This document shows positions 25,566 through 33,178 of a DNA stretch of 64,000 nt, one piece after another. Both the position numbers and the translations under genes were made by a program. Source of the DNA: JBOGEN01 sp050743265. Lineage in GTDB: Bacteria; Actinomycetota; Actinomycetes; JBOGEN01. The stretch's first letter is position 1. Each line of letters opens with the position of its first letter. The stretch spans positions 6,207 to 70,206 of the forward strand of contig JBOGEN010000069.1 in assembly GCA_050743265.1 (NCBI GenBank), in the 5' to 3' direction. The notes beneath the pieces are model-generated. The model saw only the letters and a program-made list of their open reading frames with translations, did no database searches and was not told where the DNA came from.

Positions 25566-25606
25566 GCGCGCGGGCGCGCCGCACAGGGGAAGGCGCGCCC
25601 GCGCGC
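25566..25606. terminator. Strong bidirectional hairpin
   Basis: GCGCGCGGGCGCGCC (25566-25580) and GGCGCGCCCGCGCGC (25592-25606) are perfectly complementary: a 15-bp all-GC stem with an 11-nt loop. It lies between plus-strand transcription from the left and the minus-strand histidine phosphatase gene ending at 25710. Confidence 0.7.
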
Positions 25607-25709
25607 TCTGGCGTACGTCAGCCGTACCGAGGCGGAGCCTGGCTGCCGGCGAGGTCCTCGATCGATCGGAGCAGGCCACCCGACACAGCAAGCCCGAGCA
25701 GTCGCCGGG

Positions 25710-26339
25710 TCACCCCTGGCCGGACGCTCCGCTCCACCGCAGCCGCATGCCCGCACTGGTCAGACTGACGGACACGAGGGCGCCGGGCTCGACGTCGATG
25801 CTCCAGAACGACCCGGCGGGGCAGTCGAGCACGCGCACGACACACGCACGGGCAACCGCATGCGGGACGACCGCGACCAGCCGCCCGCCGTCGACGGCCA
25901 GGCCGTCCAGCCACGCGGCCACCCGGCCCAGGACCTGCGCCAGTGTCTCCCCTCCGTGCGGCGCCTCCCCCGTGGCTCGCCATCGCTCCACGGCGGACGG
26001 CTGCTCCTGCGCCACCTCGGCGAGGGTGCGTCCCGTCCAGTCGCCCATGTCCCAGTCCCGCAGCCCCGGCTCGACAGCAGGCGAGCCGAGGAAGGACGCC
26101 GTCTCGCGGCACCGGCGCTGGGGGGCGGAGACGAGGCTCGTGGTGCCCGGGCCGACCCGTTCGGAGACGCGCCGGGCCAGCTCTCGGCCGGCCTGGTCCA
26201 GCGGGTCGTCGCCACCCAGCACGCCGGCACGGGCACTCGGCACGAGGGCGGGAGTGACAAGCGTCAGTCGTCGGGTCACGCCATGCTGCTGTCGTCGTGC
26301 TGCCGTCGTCGTCGTGGTGCTGCCGTCGTCGTGGGACAT
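25710..26339 (-). CDS. Histidine-phosphatase-fold protein lacking the catalytic RHG
   Basis: 209 residues from ATG 26339 (GGGGAC upstream; GTG 26369 and GTG 26279 are alternatives). The fold of phosphoglycerate mutase/CobC-type phosphatases is clear: SAPQRRCRETASFLG, LRDWDMGDWTGRTLAEV, HGGETLAQVLGRV, and VVPHAVARA with the second His. However, the nucleophile motif LVRHG is replaced by LVTPA, so the phosphorylated His is absent. It is probably catalytically inactive or altered. Lying beside the cobalamin riboswitch and cbtBA, it may relate to cobalamin handling. The N-terminus has a low-complexity Thr run encoded by GTC/GTG-rich repeats. Confidence 0.75.
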   Translation of the reverse strand: MSHDDGSTTTTTAARRQQHGVTRRLTLVTPALVPSARAGVLGGDDPLDQAGRELARRVSERVGPGTTSLVSAPQRRCRETASFLGSPAVEPGLRDWDMGDWTGRTLAEVAQEQPSAVERWRATGEAPHGGETLAQVLGRVAAWLDGLAVDGGRLVAVVPHAVARACVVRVLDCPAGSFWSIDVEPGALVSVSLTSAGMRLRWSGASGQG

Positions 26340-26389
26340 CGCGCGTCCCCGGGGCGGCGGCATTGACACAGGTCGTCGCGAACCTTAGC

Positions 26390-26500
26390 GTCCACCCACG
26401 CCCGTCGGAGAGCGGAAGCCGGTGAGAGTCCGGTACGGTCGCGCCACTGTGACCGTCGCGGTGCGCAGCCGCGGCTGGGAGTCAGACCCCTCCTCGACGG
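26390..26500 (+). promoter_or_regulatory. Cobalamin riboswitch
   Basis: The conserved core is recognisable: GGAAGCCGGTGAGAGTCC (26414-26431), then GCGCCACTGTGACC (26441-26454), and the closing GGCTGGGAGTCAGACC (26473-26488). These are the hallmarks of adenosylcobalamin-type leaders. It lies 50 bp upstream of cbtB. A GGGA...TCCC pairing just before the AAGGAGG suggests control of translation. Expected effect: cobalamin represses cbtBA. Confidence 0.9.
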
Positions 26501-26538
26501 ACCACCGAGCGGGACGCGTCATCCCAAGGAGGTTCTCC

Positions 26539-26754
26539 ATGGCCCAGCAGCACGTTCTGCCGTCGCCTGCGCCGGCACCCACACCGATCCCCGTGCGGGA
26601 CGTCGCGCCCTGGGCGGCGCTCGTCACCCTTCTCGCACTCGCGGTGCTCTACTTCGTCTCCGCCGATGCCGGCGCGACGTCCGTGTTCTCCGGCGACTAC
26701 GTGCACGAGTTCATGCACGACGGCCGCCACCTGCTCGGCTTCCCCTGCCACTGA
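26539..26754 (+). CDS. cbtB: CbtB, cobalt transporter subunit
   Basis: 71 residues, ATG 26539 with a strong AAGGAGG. One membrane helix (PWAALVTLLALAVLYFVSA) is followed by the metal-binding C-terminal motif HEFMHDGRHLLGFPCH. CbtB works with CbtA in predicted B12-regulated cobalt uptake. Its stop overlaps the cbtA start (TGATG), and it is controlled by the riboswitch upstream. Confidence 0.9.
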   Translation: MAQQHVLPSPAPAPTPIPVRDVAPWAALVTLLALAVLYFVSADAGATSVFSGDYVHEFMHDGRHLLGFPCH

Positions 26755-27515
26755 TGGCGGCGGGTTCCCCGGCCCGCGGCTTCCTCGTCCGCGGTCTGCT
26801 GGTCGGCGTCGCGGCCGGGCTCGCTGCCTTCGTCGTCGCGTACGTCCTGGGCGAGCCCGGCGTGAGGGATGCCATCGGCGTCGAGGAGGCTGCGGCACAA
26901 GCCGCCGGCGGGCATGCGCACGAGGAGGCGCTCGTCAGCCGGTCCGTGCAGAGCACACTGGGGCTGGGCACGGCCATGCTCGGCTTCGGAGCGTCCTTCG
27001 GGGGGCTGTTCGGGCTCGCCTTCGCGGTCGCGTACGGCCGGCTGGGCAGTCTCGGGGCCCGGGCCACCGCGGCGGTGCTCGCCGTGGTCGGGTTCGTCGC
27101 CATCAGCCTGGTGCCGTTCGTGAAGTACCCGGCGAACCCCCCGGCCGTCGGCGACCCCGAGACCATCGGGCGGCGCACCAGCCTCTACTTCCTCATGCTG
27201 GTGCTCTCCCTGCTGTTCGTCGCCGCTGCGACCTACCTCGCGCGGCGGCTCCCGCTCGGAACGTGGGACCGGGTGCTGGCCGGTGGCGGCGCGTACCTCG
27301 TGCTCGTCGTCGCGGGCATGGCCGTGATGCCACAGGTCAACGAGGTCGGCTCGGCGTTCCCGCCCACCGTGCTGTGGAGCTTCCGTGCCGGGTCGCTCGC
27401 GACCCTGCTCACGGTGTGGCTGGTGCTCGGCGTCCTCTACGGCCTGCTCACCGAGCGTGCCGAGGCACGGGGCAGGGCGCCGGCCGCTTACCGTACGGTC
27501 GCCACCCACCCGTAG
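26754..27515 (+). CDS. cbtA: CbtA, cobalt transporter membrane subunit
   Basis: 253 residues, translation-coupled to cbtB. Six to seven membrane helices, beginning RGFLVRGLLVGVAAGLAAFVVAYVLGEP. The loop GGHAHEEALVSRSVQS carries the His/Glu residues typical of CbtA, and FVKYPANPPAVGDPETIGRR is a family landmark. Predicted to form the cobalt-permeating part of CbtAB. Confidence 0.9.
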   Translation: MAAGSPARGFLVRGLLVGVAAGLAAFVVAYVLGEPGVRDAIGVEEAAAQAAGGHAHEEALVSRSVQSTLGLGTAMLGFGASFGGLFGLAFAVAYGRLGSLGARATAAVLAVVGFVAISLVPFVKYPANPPAVGDPETIGRRTSLYFLMLVLSLLFVAAATYLARRLPLGTWDRVLAGGGAYLVLVVAGMAVMPQVNEVGSAFPPTVLWSFRAGSLATLLTVWLVLGVLYGLLTERAEARGRAPAAYRTVATHP

Positions 27516-27654
27516 GGGACGCCCCGCCGGTCACCACCTGTCACCGCCTGTCGACGCCGTGCGAAACCTGTGACCAGTGGTTCGGAACGGGTCCGGGCGA
27601 CCCCGCCGGAGCGTAGCCTCAGGCCAGGTCCACATCCTGAGACTGGGGGCTACA
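27516..27654. other. Spacer after cbtA
   Basis: 139 bp. It contains two closely similar units, GTCACCACCT and GTCACCGCCT, but no obvious hairpin or promoter. CTGGGGGCT precedes the ATG at 27655 as a ribosome-binding site. Confidence 0.3.
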
Positions 27655-28344
27655 ATGCTCACCGCTCGCACGATGCGCTGGCTGGCTTGGACTGGCCCGG
27701 CCTTCGCTGTCCTCTTCGCCGTCGTCGTTTTCGCGCTGCAGGGCTCGACGCCCGGCGAGAAGGACTCGGCTGCGCAGGTGCTCGACTACTACAACTCCCA
27801 CCAGGGCCGGACGCTCACGTCCGTGTTTCTCTCGCCCCTGGCCGCCACCCTGCTCGTCCTCTTCTTCAGCCATGTCCGGGCCGCGGCGCGCGAACGCGAC
27901 GCCTCGGGCGGGGCAGGGCCCACGGTGATGTTCGGTGGCGCCGTCCTGTGGGCGTCGGGTCTGCTGTTCGGGTCGACGCTCGACCTCGCGCTCGTCAGCA
28001 GCTCGGACAACACCCAGCCCCTGGTGGCGAAGACGCTCAGCGTCCTCAGCACCTCCGTCTGGATCCCGTTCATCGCCGGCATCGCGATCACGATGGTCGG
28101 AGCCGCCCTCGCCGTACTCAGCAGCCGGATTCTGCCGAGCTGGCTCGGCTGGGTCGCCCTGGTCGCCGGGGTCGCCTCGCTCATCGGGCCCGGTGGGTTC
28201 CTCGGCTTCTTCGTCGGCCCGTTGTGGATGCTCGTGGCCGGCGTGATGCTCGGCCTGCGGAGCACCGCGACCACGACCCCGACCCCGACCGCACAGGGGG
28301 AGCCCCCGCAGCCCCGGACCGCCCCGACGACTCAGCCTCAGTGA
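27655..28344 (+). CDS. Integral membrane protein of unknown function
   Basis: 229 residues, ATG 27655 (an open frame upstream from 27577 lacks a ribosome-binding site). Six hydrophobic segments, the last near residues 178-202, and a Thr/Pro-rich cytoplasmic tail. QVLDYYNSHQGRTLTSVFLSPLAATLLVLFF-like spacing is common in actinobacterial membrane proteins of unassigned function. The stop codon lies at the junction of a 14-bp tandem duplication. Confidence 0.65.
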   Translation: MLTARTMRWLAWTGPAFAVLFAVVVFALQGSTPGEKDSAAQVLDYYNSHQGRTLTSVFLSPLAATLLVLFFSHVRAAARERDASGGAGPTVMFGGAVLWASGLLFGSTLDLALVSSSDNTQPLVAKTLSVLSTSVWIPFIAGIAITMVGAALAVLSSRILPSWLGWVALVAGVASLIGPGGFLGFFVGPLWMLVAGVMLGLRSTATTTPTPTAQGEPPQPRTAPTTQPQ

Positions 28345-28356
28345 CTCAGCCTCAGT
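28329..28356. repeat. 14-bp tandem duplication at a convergent gene junction
   Basis: GACTCAGCCTCAGT occurs twice head to tail (28329-28342, 28343-28356). The TGA of the plus-strand membrane protein spans the junction of the copies, and the stop of the minus-strand amidohydrolase lies in copy two. Confidence 0.8.
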
Positions 28357-29722
28357 GACCTGCCGCTCCGGCCCCGCCGCGTAACCCGGCGGGGCCGACG
28401 GGCAGGAACCGGCCCTCCCTGGGCCCGAGCGGCGTGCCGCGCTCGGCGACGAGCGCGCCCCGCAGGTAGGTGCGCACGACCTCGCCGACGACCTCGCGCC
28501 CGTGGAAGGGCGTCCAGCCGGCCTTGGAGAGCACGTCCTCGTCGCGGAGGGTGCGCCGGGCCGCCGGGTCGACGAGGACGAGGTCCGCGTCACTCCCCGG
28601 CGCCAGCCGGCCCTTGCGCGGCCACAGCCCGTACGTCCTCGCCGGCGTCTCGCTGTACACGCGGGCGACGTCCTCGTACGCGAGGTGCCCGCGTGCGGCG
28701 GCGTCCAGGAGCAGGGCCATCGTGCTGTCGAGGCCCGGCAGCCCGAAGTGCACGTTCCAGATGTCCCCGGCCCGCTTCTGCGCGAGCGTCGACGGCGCGT
28801 GGTCGGTCGCGATGTGGGTGAGGTGGCCCTCGCGCAGCAGTCGCCACATCTGGGCCTCGTCGTCGTCGGTACGCGCCCGCGCGGGCGGGGTGAACTTGCG
28901 CAGCGCGCCGTGCTCGTGCACGTCCGCCTCGCGGAGCAGGAAGTACTGCGGGCAGCTCTCGGCAGCGAGCTGAGCCCCCCTGGCCCGCTCCTGCGCGAGG
29001 TACGCGGCGACCTCGGGGTGGCTCACGTGCGCCACGGTCGCCCGGGCGCCTGTACGCCGCACGAGCAGGGCGGCGACCGCGGCAGCGACGACCTCGGCGT
29101 CCCGGTTCCGCCACTCGGGGACGATGCCTCCGTCGACGCGCTCCTCCGCACGCAGCAGGCGCTCCGCGGACGCGGTGAGCGACTCGTCCTCGCAGTGCAT
29201 GAGCGTGACCGCACCCGTCATCGCCGCCGCCTCGAGGTGGGCCTTGAGTTCCGCGGGGTCGTGCCCGGGAACCCCGTGCGTCGTACAGGTGAAGAGCTTG
29301 AAGAAGGCGACCCCGGCCTCCCACAGCTCGGGTACGGCGTCGGCATGACCCGGCCAGGCATGGGCGGCCAGGCCGTAGTCGACGTGGGACCGGCCGTCCA
29401 GGTAGTCGCGCTTGGCCTGCAGGTCCGCGACCGTACGGACGGGCTGCCCGTGCGCGTGCTCGACGAGCGAGGTCACCCCGGCGGCGGCCGCCGCCCCCGT
29501 GCCGGTCGGGAAGTCCTCCCGCTCGGTGCTCCCCGGGTCCATGAGGTGGACGTGCGTGTCGACGCCTCCCGGGAGGACGAGCAGTCCCGAGGCGTCCACG
29601 GTCTCGTCCGCCGAGGGACGGTCGGAGCCGACGTAGGAGATGAGGCCATCGGACACGCCCACGTGGGCGCGTCGACGCCCCTGCGCGGTGACGACGGTAC
29701 CGCCGGCGAGGAGAAGGTCCAC
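28352..29722 (-). CDS. Hydantoinase/allantoinase/dihydroorotase-like amidohydrolase
   Basis: 456 residues from GTG 29722, one base after the cyclase stop. Metal-site motifs in order: DTHVHLMDPG, the lysine that is carbamylated in this family in FFKLFTCTT, LMHCEDES, ATVAHVSHPE, and ATDHAPST. This is the full cyclic-amidase set (hydantoinase, allantoinase, dihydropyrimidinase) acting on ring C-N bonds in the cytoplasm. A cyclase-family hydrolase and a Liv transporter in the same operon suggest breakdown of an imported cyclic amide. It is the last gene of the minus arm of the island. Confidence 0.85.
   Translation of the reverse strand: MDLLLAGGTVVTAQGRRRAHVGVSDGLISYVGSDRPSADETVDASGLLVLPGGVDTHVHLMDPGSTEREDFPTGTGAAAAAGVTSLVEHAHGQPVRTVADLQAKRDYLDGRSHVDYGLAAHAWPGHADAVPELWEAGVAFFKLFTCTTHGVPGHDPAELKAHLEAAAMTGAVTLMHCEDESLTASAERLLRAEERVDGGIVPEWRNRDAEVVAAAVAALLVRRTGARATVAHVSHPEVAAYLAQERARGAQLAAESCPQYFLLREADVHEHGALRKFTPPARARTDDDEAQMWRLLREGHLTHIATDHAPSTLAQKRAGDIWNVHFGLPGLDSTMALLLDAAARGHLAYEDVARVYSETPARTYGLWPRKGRLAPGSDADLVLVDPAARRTLRDEDVLSKAGWTPFHGREVVGEVVRTYLRGALVAERGTPLGPREGRFLPVGPAGLRGGAGAAGH
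28370..28396. terminator. Terminator hairpin inside the end of the convergent gene
   Basis: GGCCCCGCCG (28370-28379), a 7-nt loop and CGGCGGGGCC (28387-28396): a perfect 10-bp stem 26 bp past the membrane-protein stop. It is embedded in the Gly/Ala-rich C-terminal codons of the minus-strand amidohydrolase. Confidence 0.6.
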
Positions 29723-29723
29723 G

Positions 29724-30407
29724 TCAGGCCGACGCGGTGTCTCCGGCGACGCCGAAGAAGCGCGCGGGCGCGCCCTCGCAGTCGCCGATCTTGTAGAAGG
29801 GGGCGTAGAACTCGAAGTGCTCCCGGCCCAGCCCTGCGACGTTCGTCGCCTGCTCGAGCAAAGGGATGCCGGCGCCGAGCAGGATCCGGTGGCAGACGAA
29901 GTCCTCGGAGGTGAAGTCCGGCAGCCGCGCGCAGTACTCCTCGAAGAAGTCGAACACCACCGCCTTGGGGTTCCGGGCGACGAGCCACTCGGCCGCGTCC
30001 GGAGTGAGGTAGGGCGACTGGGTGTAGTAGCGCGGGAAGTCGCCCCAGGCCTCGTCCGACCACCCCGTGTGCAGCACAGCGATGTCACCCTCGCGGAGCC
30101 CGAGGTCACCCTTCTCGAGTACGCCGACGTCGACGGGTTGCTCGGGCTCCACGCTCGTGCAGTCGAGGACGGTGGCCGCCCCGATGACGCGGTCGAGCGG
30201 GATCTCGGCCGTCGTGCCGCCTCCGGCGTAGCAGTGCAGCGGGGCGTCGATGTGGCTCCCGGTGTGCAGGCTCTGCGTGACGACGCTCACCTGCCAGAAG
30301 CCTGGGCCGCGGTGATGACGCTCGAGCTCGACCCGAAGGTCGGTCGAGGGCGGGCTCTTCGTCTCGACGTCGACGGGTACGGACATGTCCACGATCCGGT
30401 TGCTCAT
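29724..30407 (-). CDS. Cyclase-family metal-dependent hydrolase (kynurenine formamidase-like)
   Basis: 227 residues. The metal-binding motif HTGSHIDAPLHCYAG (about 48-62) matches HxGTHxDxPxH of the cyclase family (kynurenine formamidase, isatin hydrolase). Metal ligation is expected there, probably by Mn or Zn. DIAVLHTGWSD and PKAVVFDFFEEY are typical later segments. ATG 30407 directly follows the livF stop; the amidohydrolase starts one base after its own stop. Two such hydrolases in this island suggest cyclic-amide opening. Confidence 0.85.
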   Translation of the reverse strand: MSNRIVDMSVPVDVETKSPPSTDLRVELERHHRGPGFWQVSVVTQSLHTGSHIDAPLHCYAGGGTTAEIPLDRVIGAATVLDCTSVEPEQPVDVGVLEKGDLGLREGDIAVLHTGWSDEAWGDFPRYYTQSPYLTPDAAEWLVARNPKAVVFDFFEEYCARLPDFTSEDFVCHRILLGAGIPLLEQATNVAGLGREHFEFYAPFYKIGDCEGAPARFFGVAGDTASA

Positions 30408-31115
30408 TCACACTCCCAGGTGGTGCCGCTTCGCGTCGGGGTCGGCTTCGAGGTCAGAGGGGGTGCCGTCCCAGTCGATCCGCCCGTCCTCCCCGAGGAC
30501 GACGACGCGGTCGGCGAGACGCAGCGCGAGCCCCAGGTTCTGCTCGACGAGGAGCACGGTCAGGTCGCCGCCCTTGAGCAGATCCAGCCGGTCCCGGATC
30601 TGGCCCAGGACGCGGGGGGCCAGGCCCTCGGAGGGCTCGTCCATGAGCAGCAGCGTGGGGTTCGTCATGAGGGCGCGTCCCAGCGCGAGCATCTGCTGCT
30701 CGCCCCCCGAGAGGTGCCGGGCCCTGCTGGTACGACGTTCGGCGAGACGAGGGAACAGGTCGTACACCTCGGCGAGCCCCCAGCCGCTGCCGTTCGTCGA
30801 CGGCCGCGCGGTCGTGGTGAGGTTCTCCTCGACGGTCAGGCTGCCGAACACGCGGCGCCCCTGCGGCACCAGGCCGACGCCACTCCTCGCGATCCGGTGG
30901 CTGGGCATCCCGCACAGCTCCTGCCCGTGCCACGTGATGCTGCCCCGGCGTACGTCCGGGGGTGACGTGCCCGCGATCGAGCGGACGAGGGTCGTCTTCC
31001 CCATGCCGTTGCGGCCGAGCAGCACCACGAACTCACCCGTCTGCACGGTGAGGTCGACCCCGCGCAGCACGTGCGCGGTGTCGTAGTAGCTGTGGACGCC
31101 GGAGACGGTGAGCAT
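30408..31115 (-). CDS. livF: Branched-chain-type ABC transporter ATPase LivF
   Basis: 235 residues from ATG 31115, overlapping the livG stop. Walker A is GRNGMGKTTLV, the signature is LSGGEQQMLALGRALM and Walker B is LLLMDEPSEGLAP, then LLVEQNLGLAL. These identify the LivF member of the HAAT (branched-chain amino acid/amide) family. With LivG it energises uptake through LivHM. Confidence 0.9.
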   Translation of the reverse strand: MLTVSGVHSYYDTAHVLRGVDLTVQTGEFVVLLGRNGMGKTTLVRSIAGTSPPDVRRGSITWHGQELCGMPSHRIARSGVGLVPQGRRVFGSLTVEENLTTTARPSTNGSGWGLAEVYDLFPRLAERRTSRARHLSGGEQQMLALGRALMTNPTLLLMDEPSEGLAPRVLGQIRDRLDLLKGGDLTVLLVEQNLGLALRLADRVVVLGEDGRIDWDGTPSDLEADPDAKRHHLGV

Positions 31116-31870
31116 CAGTCCGTCCTCAGGTAGACGGACTGGACGGCCTCGTCGGCACGGATCTCGTCGGGGGTGCCCTGGGCGATCATCGTGCCGTCGT
31201 CCAGGCACACGACGCGCTCGGTGAGGTCGAGCGCGAGGTTCATGTCGTGCTCGATGAGCACGAGCGTGAGATCGTCCGGGAGCCGCTCCACCAGGGTCCG
31301 CATGGTCTTGCGCTCGGAGCTGGCGAGCCCGGCGGCCGGCTCGTCGAGGAGGAGCAGCCGGGGGCGTCCCGCCAGCGCGAGCGCGAGCTCGAGCTGCCGC
31401 TGCTCCCCGTGCGAGAGCTGCCGGACCTCGTCGTACCGGCGCCTGACCAGGCCCACCTGGTCGAGCGCGTCACCGACCCGCTCGCCGACGTCGCCCCGCA
31501 TCCGCAGGAGGGACCACGAGCGGAAGCGCGCCCCGGTGCAGCCGTACGCCGCGACGGCGACGTTCTCCTCCACCGTGAGCCGCGGGAACAGCGTGGTCAC
31601 CTGGTACGTCCTACCGATCCCGCGCCGGGCCCGCCGGTACGACGGGGCACGCGTCACGTCTCCGCCGAACAGGCTGACCCGTCCGGACGTGGGGTAGACC
31701 TCGCCCGAGATGGCGCGGAACAGCGTCGTCTTGCCCGCACCGTTGGGGCCGATCACGGCCCAGCGCTCGCCACGGCCGACGGACAGGCTGACGTGGTCCA
31801 CGGCGTAGATGCCGCCGAAGTGGACGCAGACGTCCTCCAGCCGCAACGCCGCCGTGGCCCCGTCTCCCAT
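31115..31870 (-). CDS. livG: Branched-chain-type ABC transporter ATPase LivG
   Basis: 251 residues. Walker A is GPNGAGKTTLF, the LivG insert holds RRARRGIGRTYQVTTLFPRLTVEENV, the signature is LSHGEQRQLELALAL and Walker B is LLLLDEPAAGL, followed by LIEHDMNLAL. It is one of two ATPases of the Liv system and is translation-coupled to livF. Confidence 0.9.
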   Translation of the reverse strand: MGDGATAALRLEDVCVHFGGIYAVDHVSLSVGRGERWAVIGPNGAGKTTLFRAISGEVYPTSGRVSLFGGDVTRAPSYRRARRGIGRTYQVTTLFPRLTVEENVAVAAYGCTGARFRSWSLLRMRGDVGERVGDALDQVGLVRRRYDEVRQLSHGEQRQLELALALAGRPRLLLLDEPAAGLASSERKTMRTLVERLPDDLTLVLIEHDMNLALDLTERVVCLDDGTMIAQGTPDEIRADEAVQSVYLRTD

Positions 31871-31882
31871 CGTCTCGTCCCC

Positions 31883-33175
31883 CTAGCCGGCGTCGGTGCC
31901 CTGGTAGCCACGGCTGTACACGGGCTGCTCGAGGAACTCCTTCGGGTCGTACGTCCAGAACTGGCTGACCTTCGGGAAGGTCTTGGTCGGGACGTTCACG
32001 AGCCCGCCGTCCCGCTTCACGACCTTGCGCACGTACACGTTGGACACCGGGCTGTCGTACTCGTCGAGCCGCATCGGCCCCATCGCCGAGTCCTCGAGCG
32101 ACACGCCGCGTACCGCCTCGAGGAAGGCCTTGCGGTTCGAAAGGTCACCGTCGACGTCCTCGATCGCCTGGGTCAGCCACTGGGCTGCGGTGTACATGGC
32201 GCCGGAGTAGTACGAGGGCACCTTGCCGTACCTGTCCTGGTAGGACGCGGCGAAGTCCTGCGTCGCGGGGCTCTCACGCCCCTCGGCGAAGTGCCCCACC
32301 GAGACCAGTCCCTCGGCCTCGTCGCCCATCCCGCGGAGGAGCGACTGGTCCAGCGTCGTCTCCCCGCCGAGGAGCGGCAGCGAGCCCTTGAGCCCGAAGT
32401 CGCTCCAGGCCTTGACGAACTTGGGTCCCTCGGCGCCGACGGTCTCGACGAAGGCGGCGTCCGCGTTCGTGTCCTTGATCTGCGCCATGTACGTACTGAA
32501 GTCCTGCGTGCCGAGGGGGTGCCACAGCTGCTTGACGACCGTGCCCCCCGCGTCGGTGAACGTGTTGACGAAGCCTCCGCAGGTCTCGTGGCCGAACGCG
32601 TAGTCGGTGCACTGGGTGACGATGCGCCGGTACCCCTGGTCGTACGCCCATTGCCCGAAGGGGTGCGTGGTCTGGCTGCTCGTCCAGCCCGCCACCCGGA
32701 TGACACCGGGAAGTCGCTCGCGCTGCGTGAGGTCGTCGGCCGAGACCACCGGAAGGAAGATCGGCACGTCCTGCCGGCTCATCTCCTCGGCGACGGCGAG
32801 CCCGACGTTCGAGAGCAGCGGCCCGACGATGAAGTCGACGCCCTCGCTCTCGACGAGGCGCTGGGCCTTGTTGAGGCCGGTGGCCGGGTCACCCGCCGTG
32901 TCCTCGTCGACGATCTCGACCGTCTTGCCGGCGATCTTCATGCCGTGCTCTTTGAAGTAGAGGTTCCAGCCGTTGAGCATGTCCTGGCCGCTGGCCGCCA
33001 CGGCGCCCGTCTGCGGGGCGAGCACGCCGATCTTGATGGTGTCCGAGTCACCGGCACGCTGCGGGTGGGCCTCCTCCCCGCCGGGAGCCGAGCAGGCGGC
33101 TGCCAGCACGAGGCCGGTCCCCGCGGCGAGAGCCGCCCGCCACCCGTACCACGTTCCTCGTCCTCGCCTGGTCAT
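31883..33175 (-). CDS. livK: Branched-chain-type ABC transporter binding lipoprotein LivK
   Basis: 430 residues. The signal peptide ends in lipobox LAAAC. The mature protein starts its type-1 periplasmic-binding fold with IKIGVLAPQTGAVAASGQDM, then VGPLLSNVGLAVAEEM and GYRRIVTQCTDYAFG. The family binds amino acids, amides, urea or aromatic acids. The catabolic neighbours make a cyclic or aromatic ligand more likely than leucine. Confidence 0.9.
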   Translation of the reverse strand: MTRRGRGTWYGWRAALAAGTGLVLAAACSAPGGEEAHPQRAGDSDTIKIGVLAPQTGAVAASGQDMLNGWNLYFKEHGMKIAGKTVEIVDEDTAGDPATGLNKAQRLVESEGVDFIVGPLLSNVGLAVAEEMSRQDVPIFLPVVSADDLTQRERLPGVIRVAGWTSSQTTHPFGQWAYDQGYRRIVTQCTDYAFGHETCGGFVNTFTDAGGTVVKQLWHPLGTQDFSTYMAQIKDTNADAAFVETVGAEGPKFVKAWSDFGLKGSLPLLGGETTLDQSLLRGMGDEAEGLVSVGHFAEGRESPATQDFAASYQDRYGKVPSYYSGAMYTAAQWLTQAIEDVDGDLSNRKAFLEAVRGVSLEDSAMGPMRLDEYDSPVSNVYVRKVVKRDGGLVNVPTKTFPKVSQFWTYDPKEFLEQPVYSRGYQGTDAG

Positions 33176-33178
33176 CTC

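Noticed and set aside
26279..26340. GTC/GTG-rich microrepeat as a CRISPR or satellite
   Set aside because: It is a short low-complexity stretch of trinucleotides encoding Thr at the N-terminus of the phosphatase-like protein; there are no spaced repeats.
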